Made by a program: the position numbers and the translations under genes
The notes under the pieces: generated by a model
Told to the model about the DNA's origin: nothing
The model's database searches: none
Seen by the model: only the letters and a program-made list of their open reading frames with translations
Source of the DNA: SIG636 sp045537905
Lineage (GTDB): Bacteria; Bacillota; Clostridia; Oscillospirales; CAG-382
Reading direction: 5' to 3'
DNA: 64,000 nucleotides
Assembly (NCBI GenBank): GCA_045537905.1
Contig: JAZSQJ010000067.1
Span: 10,964 to 74,963, forward strand
In this document: one piece after another, positions 58,354 to 64,000 of the stretch
Layout of the letters: every line of letters begins with the position of its first letter
Numbering within the stretch: the stretch's first letter is position 1

Positions 58354-60516
58354 ATGAAATCCATAGTATTAGCAGAAAAGCCTTCCGTTGGCAGAGAGCT
58401 GGCACGGGTTTTAGGGTGCAAAAAGCGTGGCGACGGTTTTATAGAGGGCGACAAATATATCGTTACCTGGGCATTGGGACATCTTGTTACTTTGGCAGAC
58501 CCCGAGGCTTATGACGAAAGATACAAAAAATGGAGCATGGATTACCTTCCTATGCTGCCGAAGAAGATGAAGTTGATGATAATAAAAAACACCTCCAAGC
58601 AGTACAGAGCCGTTAGTGCACTTACAAAGCGGAAGGACGTGTCTGAGCTTATTATTGCAACCGATAGCGGCAGAGAGGGTGAGCTGGTTGCACGCTGGAT
58701 TCTTACAAAGTGCGGCTGGAAGGGCCCTACAAAAAGGCTTTGGATATCATCCCAAACAGACAAGGCTATCAAAGAGGGCTTTGCCGCCCTTAAAGATGCC
58801 GTCCACTACGATAATCTGTACAAAAGCGCCGCAAGCCGCGCCCAAGCAGACTGGATTGTAGGTCTTAACATTTCCAGAGGTCTTACCTGCAGGTACAACA
58901 CTTCCCTATCCGCAGGCCGTGTGCAAACTCCAACCCTTGCTATGATTGTGGAGCGTGAAAAGGCTATAAACAGCTTCAAGCCCAAGGACTACTACACCGT
59001 ACACGCAAAGACAAGTGCTTTTACTGCTCTTTACAAGAATAAAGACGGCATTGCAAGAATGTTTGACAAGGCGGAGGCAGATAAGATAGCAGGTGCAATC
59101 GGTGGCAAAAAGGGTGTTATAAGCTCCCTTTCCAGCACGAAAAAGGAAACGGCGCCTCCTGCCGCCTACGACCTGACGGAGCTGCAAAGAGATGCCAATA
59201 AAAAGTACGGCTACTCTGCAAAAGAAACTCTCAGCGCAATGCAAAATCTATATGAATACCATAAGGTGCTAACCTATCCCCGTACCGACTCCAGATATAT
59301 AACAGAGGATGTGGCAGACACCATCCCCGAAAGACTGCGTGCTTTATTTATGACCCCCTTTGCAGATATGGCAAAGGAGCTTGCCAAGGCAAAAATACAA
59401 AGCAAATACATTGTAAACGCCGCAAAGGTAACAGACCACCACGCTATTATACCAACGGAGCAGCGTCCCAATTTTGCGGAGATGTCTGCCAAGGAGCGTA
59501 ACGTATACGACCTGGTTGTAAGGCGTTTTCTGGCCGTGTTGATGCCTCCCTTCAAGTACGAGGAAACAAAACTTGTCTTTACCTGCGAGGGCTACGACTT
59601 CCACGCTAAAGGCAAGGTACCCTTGGATGCGGGCTGGAAAAAAGCCTACGGCACCATCGTTGACGACGAGGAAGAGGGTGACGAGGACGAAAAAAGCCAA
59701 AGCCTGCCTGCTATGAAAAAGGGCGACGCCTTTACGGTTACAGGTGCAAAGCTGACGGCAAGCAAAACCAAGCCGCCTGCAAGATACACCGAGGCAACGC
59801 TTTTGTCTGCCATGGAGCATCCTACGGTTGAAGACAGAAAGCTTAACAAAATACTGACCGAAACCAGCGGTCTTGGCACTCCCGCTACCAGAGCCGATAT
59901 AATAGAAAAGCTGTTTTCCGCCTTTTACGTTGAACGCAAGGCGAAGGAAATTTGGCCTACACGAAAAGGAATACAGCTTATAGAGATTGTTCCCGACGAC
60001 CTTAAATCGGCTGTTATGACCGCAAAATGGGAGGAACAGCTTACAAAAATCTCTAAAGGCGAGGCAGACAGCAAAAAGTTTATCGCTGAGATGGAGGAGT
60101 ACACAAAGGGTCTTATCAGTGCCGTGAAGGCCTCTACCCATAAATATACCCACGAAAACGCAACCAAGGAGCACTGCCCCGAATGCGGCGAGGTGCTTTT
60201 GGATGTAAACGGCAAAAAGGGTAGGCTTTACGTGTGCTCTAATCCGGAGTGTAAATACCGCAAGACCTTATCCGTCAGCACAAAGGCACGTTGTCCTGTG
60301 TGTCACAAAACCTTGGAGCTTCGCGGAGAGGGGGAGAACAAAACCTTCTACTGCGTTTGCGGTCACCGTGAAAAGCTAAAGGATTTTGAAGCCAGAAGGC
60401 AAAAGGACGGTGCAAGCAAGTTTGAGGTTAAAAGCTTTATGAAAAAGCAGGAGGAGGAGTCCTCAGGCTTTAACAGCTCCTTGGCTGAACAGCTTGCTAA
60501 ATGGAATAAAAATTAA
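58354..60516 (+). CDS. topB: DNA topoisomerase III (type IA)
   Basis: A single-strand-passing topoisomerase, 720 residues. The TOPRIM domain starts L-A-E-K-P-S-V-G and has the metal-binding A-T-D-S-G-R-E-G-E. The catalytic Tyr308 is in T-Y-P-R-T-D-S. The C-terminus holds a zinc-ribbon pair, C-P-E-C with C-S-N-P-E-C, then C-P-V-C with C-V-C-G. It decatenates or unlinks DNA. It is chromosomal-size and complete, with nothing suggesting a plasmid or conjugative element, although topB is often found on those. It has an AAGGAGG site. Confidence 0.95.
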   Translation: MKSIVLAEKPSVGRELARVLGCKKRGDGFIEGDKYIVTWALGHLVTLADPEAYDERYKKWSMDYLPMLPKKMKLMIIKNTSKQYRAVSALTKRKDVSELIIATDSGREGELVARWILTKCGWKGPTKRLWISSQTDKAIKEGFAALKDAVHYDNLYKSAASRAQADWIVGLNISRGLTCRYNTSLSAGRVQTPTLAMIVEREKAINSFKPKDYYTVHAKTSAFTALYKNKDGIARMFDKAEADKIAGAIGGKKGVISSLSSTKKETAPPAAYDLTELQRDANKKYGYSAKETLSAMQNLYEYHKVLTYPRTDSRYITEDVADTIPERLRALFMTPFADMAKELAKAKIQSKYIVNAAKVTDHHAIIPTEQRPNFAEMSAKERNVYDLVVRRFLAVLMPPFKYEETKLVFTCEGYDFHAKGKVPLDAGWKKAYGTIVDDEEEGDEDEKSQSLPAMKKGDAFTVTGAKLTASKTKPPARYTEATLLSAMEHPTVEDRKLNKILTETSGLGTPATRADIIEKLFSAFYVERKAKEIWPTRKGIQLIEIVPDDLKSAVMTAKWEEQLTKISKGEADSKKFIAEMEEYTKGLISAVKASTHKYTHENATKEHCPECGEVLLDVNGKKGRLYVCSNPECKYRKTLSVSTKARCPVCHKTLELRGEGENKTFYCVCGHREKLKDFEARRQKDGASKFEVKSFMKKQEEESSGFNSSLAEQLAKWNKN

Positions 60517-60553
60517 AAAACATGGGACTGTCTTCAGACAGTCCCATGTTTTT
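60516..60553. terminator. Bidirectional terminator after topB
   Basis: Eighteen-base perfect arms (60516-60533 and 60536-60553) contain CATGGGACTGTCT, with A runs and T runs at the outer ends. It serves topB on the plus strand and the SIS gene on the minus strand. Confidence 0.93.
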
Positions 60554-60617
60554 ACGTCAATATAAAGCGTTGCTTTAACTTTTGTTTTTGTGGCATTAAA
60601 TGTATCATTGGCGGTTA

Positions 60618-61343
60618 TTACAAATGCTTGATACGGGGTGTATAACGCTCAATAAGAGCCTCGTTATACTCCGCACCGCCTTCCACGTTCCCGCTTTTGT
60701 ATATGGGCGGCTTTACGGTTTTAGAGGCAATACCGGCGGCTTCTGCAAGGACGCTGTTAAGCAATAAGCTACTGGCTGCGGTAGAAACTGCACCCATCTT
60801 TATACCGTCCACGTCAACAACGGCATCGCCAGAGGGTACACAGTTGTCAAGATAAACGTCGGCACATTGATAAAGGAGCTTGCCCGAGGAGTGGCGTGAC
60901 ACTTTACCGAAATAGGACGAAGAGCAAATAGCCGCCGTAAACACACCCTTTTCCCTACCAAGCATAGCCATTTCAATCGGTACGGAGTTAATACCCGAGG
61001 TAGAAACTACTATCAAGGTGTCTTTAGGTGTGGGGGCATAACGCTTGAAGATGTGCTTGGAAAGCCCCTCCATACGCTCGAAGGCACTGCTTTTCGCCGC
61101 ACCGTTGTGCAGCATAAGGTCGGTATCAAGCATAGCGCATACGTTAGCTAAGCCGCCTGCACGGTAGAAGGCGTCACCTGCTATCAAATGGCTGTGGCCG
61201 CAACCGAAAACGTAAATTATACCGTCGTTTATAATGGTTTCTGCCACGTGCTTTGCTGTTTCTGCAATGGCGTCCCCTTGGGTATTATGAATTTTATCAA
61301 GGGTTTCGGTTAAAGCTTTGTAGTAAATATCAGTATTTGTCAT
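60618..61343 (-). CDS. SIS-domain sugar isomerase-like protein
   Basis: A 241-residue cytoplasmic protein with a phosphosugar-binding SIS fold. The segment Y-V-F-G-C-G-H-S-H and the phosphate-binding loop V-V-S-T-S-G-I-N-S-V match the UPF0309 group. Its substrate is unknown; related domains handle sugar phosphates or amino-sugar phosphates. It starts at the stop of the CBM9-like gene (TAATG), the last member of a three-gene unit with a TIM-barrel isomerase. Confidence 0.85.
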   Translation of the reverse strand: MTNTDIYYKALTETLDKIHNTQGDAIAETAKHVAETIINDGIIYVFGCGHSHLIAGDAFYRAGGLANVCAMLDTDLMLHNGAAKSSAFERMEGLSKHIFKRYAPTPKDTLIVVSTSGINSVPIEMAMLGREKGVFTAAICSSSYFGKVSRHSSGKLLYQCADVYLDNCVPSGDAVVDVDGIKMGAVSTAASSLLLNSVLAEAAGIASKTVKPPIYKSGNVEGGAEYNEALIERYTPRIKHL

Positions 61344-61936
61344 TATTCAATAACCAGCTCTCCAAAGAATTCGGGACGGTGGAAGTCAGGCTTAGGCAAG
61401 TCGATAGGATTCCACATACCAAAATGAGGTATTGCAGTATCGTCTCCGCATTTATAGAAGTTGCCACGGAAGGTGTAGCCGGAAACGTAGTCTACGTGAC
61501 CGAACAAAGCGTCAAGCACCTCAAAGCTGAGCAAATACTCAACACGCCAAAAACCGCCTGTTTTAGTAGCCTTAACGGGAGGAAGCTCCACTATATCAGC
61601 GGCAGACTGCTTCTTTTCCCTGCTCTCACGGATACCCATGAGGAAAGCCCCCGCAGAGTTCATCTCCAGATTGCAATACAAGGGAGAATCATTATTGAAA
61701 GAAGCAAAAAACTCAAGACAGCTATCCGTCCATACGGGGTCATTAAAGTTTTTATAAACAGCACGGGGCTCCTTCTCGTAGCAGGTCATTTGCAAAGCAA
61801 AGCCCTTGCCCTCCAAAAGCACAAGCTTAGCATAAGCAACGGGTCTGTAAATACCGCCCCACACGTATTGGTTGATATAAGCAGGACTAACTGCATCAAA
61901 ATCAAGCCGGGTTTGTCTTTTTACTACGTAACTCAT
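61343..61936 (-). CDS. CBM9-like carbohydrate-binding protein
   Basis: A 197-residue protein resembling the family-9-like carbohydrate-binding domain: D-P-V-W-T-D-S-C-L-E-F-F, followed by Y-C-N-L-E-M-N and a final F-H-R-P-E-F-F-G-E-L. It has no signal peptide, so it appears to act inside the cell. In this setting it may bind or process a sugar or glycoside together with the TIM-barrel and SIS proteins. Its start overlaps the upstream stop (ATGA). Confidence 0.82.
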   Translation of the reverse strand: MSYVVKRQTRLDFDAVSPAYINQYVWGGIYRPVAYAKLVLLEGKGFALQMTCYEKEPRAVYKNFNDPVWTDSCLEFFASFNNDSPLYCNLEMNSAGAFLMGIRESREKKQSAADIVELPPVKATKTGGFWRVEYLLSFEVLDALFGHVDYVSGYTFRGNFYKCGDDTAIPHFGMWNPIDLPKPDFHRPEFFGELVIE

Positions 61937-62820
61937 TCTATTGACTCCTTTTCAAATATAGTTTTTAATTTATTTGCGGCATCAAAGGCACTGTCTGCTT
62001 CTGTACCGTCGGTTTTGATTTCAAGGCTAAGTACACCCTTATAACCGTTTCTCACCAGGGCTTTTACAAAAGCATCCCAGTCGATAACGCCGGTAAAGGG
62101 TAAATGATGTCGGTCTCTTTTGCCGTCGTTATCGTGTATATGCAAAAGCTCCAAACGCTTACCGAGAATATCAACCATTTTCGCTGGGTCTCCACCGCCT
62201 GTAAGCAAGGCGTGCCCTGTATCAAGACAGGCAACAAACAGCTTTTCCCCACACATACTGTTAAGGCTGTCAACCATATACGCCATACACTCGGCTGTGC
62301 TGGCAACCGTCGGCAAAGGGATATCCAAATCTCGGTTCCAGTTAAACATATTTTCTATACCAACAAAAGCTTCCGCCCTTTTAAGGTCCTCAAAAAGTCC
62401 GGAGTAATACTTAAGGTTACTTTCAACCGCTTCCTCAACCTGCAGGGGCGTAACCGCCTCAGGCGGTACGTTGGGATGGATAACAATATAGGGAGAACCG
62501 AGAACAGAAGCAATAAGCACAGAGCGTTTTGTTATTTCCAAAACCTGTTCCAGCTTTTCCGCATTAGGAAAATACGTAGGATACGGAGAATGCACCTGCC
62601 CGAAAACTATACCCGCCTCATCAGCTACAGCCTTTAGCTCCTTTGCATATTCAATGTGCTCTGCTTCAGACATAGTCCAAAAGTCGGCTATCGGGTCACG
62701 TACACTGTATTTATTCAAGTTATAATCAACGCTGTCAAAGCCGCTTTTTGCAAGCAACAAAACAGCCTCCGCATCACTTCGTTTAGCAGCAAAGGACAGA
62801 GAATTACAGCCGATTAGCAT
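61933..62820 (-). CDS. Sugar phosphate isomerase/epimerase (AP endonuclease 2-like TIM barrel)
   Basis: A 295-residue protein of the xylose isomerase-like TIM-barrel superfamily. Metal-ligand candidates are in I-G-I-E-N-M, C-L-D-T-G-H-A and H-I-H-D-N-D-G, the last being typical. The substrate is unknown. The ATG at 62820 has a GAGGTG site; a GTG at 62829 is less favoured. It is the first gene of the three-gene unit and has its own promoter. Confidence 0.87.
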   Translation of the reverse strand: MLIGCNSLSFAAKRSDAEAVLLLAKSGFDSVDYNLNKYSVRDPIADFWTMSEAEHIEYAKELKAVADEAGIVFGQVHSPYPTYFPNAEKLEQVLEITKRSVLIASVLGSPYIVIHPNVPPEAVTPLQVEEAVESNLKYYSGLFEDLKRAEAFVGIENMFNWNRDLDIPLPTVASTAECMAYMVDSLNSMCGEKLFVACLDTGHALLTGGGDPAKMVDILGKRLELLHIHDNDGKRDRHHLPFTGVIDWDAFVKALVRNGYKGVLSLEIKTDGTEADSAFDAANKLKTIFEKESIE

Positions 62821-62858
62821 TTTTATCACCTCAACACAAGCTAGCTTCTCTTTTATTT

Positions 62859-62887
62859 TTATAACACACCAAGAGAATAAATGTCAA
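62859..62887 (-). promoter_or_regulatory. Promoter of the sugar gene unit
   Basis: Minus-strand TTGACA-17-TTATAA, 39 bases before the start codon at 62820. Confidence 0.7.
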
Positions 62888-62895
62888 CTAATATA

Positions 62896-62925
62896 TTGAA
62901 GTTTTGTTGAAAACTGTGATATAAT
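62896..62925 (+). promoter_or_regulatory. Promoter of the 62955 gene
   Basis: Plus-strand TTGAAG-18-TATAAT, 29 bases before the start codon. Confidence 0.75.
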
Positions 62926-62954
62926 AAAAACAAACAAACCCCAGGAGAGTACAA

Positions 62955-63770
62955 ATGGCTAAAAAGAAACGAAAAGAAAAACCGATTTCTACAAAAAAGA
63001 AAATTTACAACGCAATAAGCGGCATTATATCTGTCCTGCCTTTTTTAATTTTCATACTGATAATTAACCTTATACCCTCCCATTGGTCGGGATTTGTGGT
63101 TTTAGGTGGAATAGGAGGTCTTGCAGTGATTGTTCCTATTCTTGCCCTTTTCCACTTTGACTGGAAGCACGTTAAACCCCATCAATACCGTACGGTAAAG
63201 AACCTCGTAATGGCAATTATTATATGCTTTCTGATTATGGGTATAAGTTTAGCAACGGCATATATTCCGGTTTTATATAACCACATTAATCAGGATGCGG
63301 CAGGATTTTACGCCTTTGGTTTTTTAGATATATTAATGTTCATCACTTTCTACTTTTTTGCAAGAGGCGCAATACTGGACAATCTAAAACAACATTTCAG
63401 CAATACCGAGTTGAATCGTTTAACAGAGGGCGTAAAAAATCAGTGGTGGTACGATGCAGTAAACAAAGAACGCAGCATGGGCATCGTATACATAGCCAAC
63501 AAGCTGTTTACCATCGGCTTTGTTATCGGCACGGCGTTGCATATCCTTTTGGGATGGTGGGCTCCTGTTGTTATGACTTCTGCCCTTTTAATGTGTTTTA
63601 CAGGCTTTATGCTGTGCATACTTATGTTTAATGCGGGGCTTGTATATAACTTCATTTCTGCAAAAACAAAAAAAGGCAAGCGGAAACCACCCAAAGTAAA
63701 TAGCTTTATCTTTATCGTTTTTATATTACTGATATGTGTTGCTACCGTTGGAGTAGCCTTGGAGGTATAA
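62955..63770 (+). CDS. Unknown polytopic membrane protein
   Basis: I do not recognise this 271-residue family. The N-terminal 20 residues are strongly basic (M-A-K-K-K-R-K-E-K). About seven membrane helices follow, roughly at 25-43, 48-68, 88-108, 120-137, 178-196, 202-222 and 250-270. The loop after helix four holds a charged region with W-W-Y-D-A-V-N-K-E-R. No known motif stands out. It has an AGGAGAG site and its own promoter. Confidence 0.82.
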   Translation: MAKKKRKEKPISTKKKIYNAISGIISVLPFLIFILIINLIPSHWSGFVVLGGIGGLAVIVPILALFHFDWKHVKPHQYRTVKNLVMAIIICFLIMGISLATAYIPVLYNHINQDAAGFYAFGFLDILMFITFYFFARGAILDNLKQHFSNTELNRLTEGVKNQWWYDAVNKERSMGIVYIANKLFTIGFVIGTALHILLGWWAPVVMTSALLMCFTGFMLCILMFNAGLVYNFISAKTKKGKRKPPKVNSFIFIVFILLICVATVGVALEV

Positions 63771-63779
63771 AACTTAAAA

Positions 63780-63805
63780 AATGCGTCTTTTTTACAGGAC
63801 GCATT
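63780..63805. repeat. Small hairpin after the 62955 gene
   Basis: Eight-base arms AATGCGTC and GACGCATT with a T-rich loop, nine bases after the stop codon. There is no T run after the stem, so it is not a standard terminator. Confidence 0.5.
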
Positions 63806-63863
63806 CAGACCGCTGACAAAGGCACAGAGCACGAAAAAGAATAAAATATACTCATTCTAAAGT

Positions 63864-63896
63864 AGAAAATTCAGGGAAAATTTCCCTGAATTTTCT
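63864..63896 (+). terminator. Terminator-like hairpin near the right end
   Basis: Sixteen-base arms AGAAAATTCAGGGAAA and TTTCCCTGAATTTTCT around one base, then GCTTTTTATTTGTTTTTT. It may end the 62955 transcript. Confidence 0.85.
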
Positions 63897-63922
63897 GCTT
63901 TTTATTTGTTTTTTCGTTCAAC

Positions 63923-63969
63923 ACGAACCTCGGCTCACAGTACTTAGTACAGTTATCGCCTCGGTTCGT
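63923..63969. repeat. Structured palindromic element at the right edge
   Basis: Three nested pairings are visible: ACGAACC with GGTTCGT, GGC with GCC, and GTAC with GTAC around TTA. The region after the terminator (63897-64000) has no recognisable gene in any frame that I can support. It could be a non-coding RNA or a dispersed intergenic repeat that continues beyond the window. Confidence 0.4.
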
Positions 63970-64000
63970 CTTGTCTGTACTCTTTCTCAGCACTCTGCCA

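Noticed and set aside
58354..60516. Marker of an integrated conjugative element (topB)
   Set aside because: No relaxase, type IV secretion, integrase or attachment repeat is nearby, and the neighbours are housekeeping genes.
1..64000. CRISPR arrays, insertion sequences, prophage genes or rRNA genes
   Set aside because: I saw no regularly spaced repeats, transposase, integrase, phage structural genes or rRNA sequence on either strand.

Overview
The window looks like a chromosomal segment of an anaerobic, low-to-mid GC Gram-positive bacterium of the class Clostridia (an Oscillospiraceae-like gut lineage is my inference). The reasons are an electron-bifurcating [FeFe] hydrogenase operon, formate-tetrahydrofolate ligase, PyrD/PyrK-type dihydroorotate dehydrogenase, lipoproteins with Ser/Glu-rich linkers, strong AGGAGG-type ribosome binding sites, and many promoters close to TTGACA-17-TATAAT. 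No insertion sequence, prophage, integrase or CRISPR array is visible. Nearly all of the DNA is coding, mostly on the minus strand.

Layout. 1-2184: an unknown gene (cut off), radA and a cwlD-type amidase. 2244-11622: a long minus-strand operon from a strong promoter at 11594-11622. It holds an MBOAT acyltransferase, a stand-alone DHHW N-terminal module, two DHHW lipoproteins, an FkbH-type enzyme, an acyl carrier protein, a class-A-type serine hydrolase lipoprotein, exonuclease III, a zincin and a membrane protein. The first part resembles a dlt operon in which the D-alanine loading enzyme is replaced by an FkbH glyceryl-loading enzyme. 11704-13844: a secreted amidase with a C-terminal dockerin. 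13953-18023: a polyamine-type ABC transporter (potABCD). 18078-22371 (plus): an unknown zinc-ribbon membrane protein, a two-component system and an HtrA-like protease. 22437-26350: YcxB-like protein, an M48 peptidase and phosphofructokinase. 26485-32002: HydA/HydB/HydC hydrogenase with a cysteine-free HndB-like protein, a GHKL ATPase and a DRTGG protein.

32070-46118 is a purine operon: purE, purF, purM, a formate/nitrite-type channel, purN, purO, AICAR transformylase, purD, purL, fhs and an aldo/keto reductase. It is headed by a consensus promoter and a ZTP riboswitch with its own terminator. ZTP signals shortage of 10-formyl-tetrahydrofolate. The operon therefore combines sensing (riboswitch), probable formate entry (channel), formate activation (Fhs) and formyl use (PurN, AICAR transformylase). 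46157-55102 is a pyrimidine operon (pyrC, carB, pyrK, pyrD, pyrF, pyrE, pyrB, pyrI) with a leader attenuator of unrecognised type ahead of pyrC. carA, purB, purC and purK are not in the window.

55166-64000: nadE, a small conserved protein, sfsA, a SIMPL-domain protein with a palindromic operator, tRNA-Arg(ACG), topoisomerase III, a three-gene sugar-related cluster (TIM-barrel isomerase/epimerase, CBM9-like protein, SIS protein), an unknown membrane protein, and a structured non-coding tail that may be a dispersed element.
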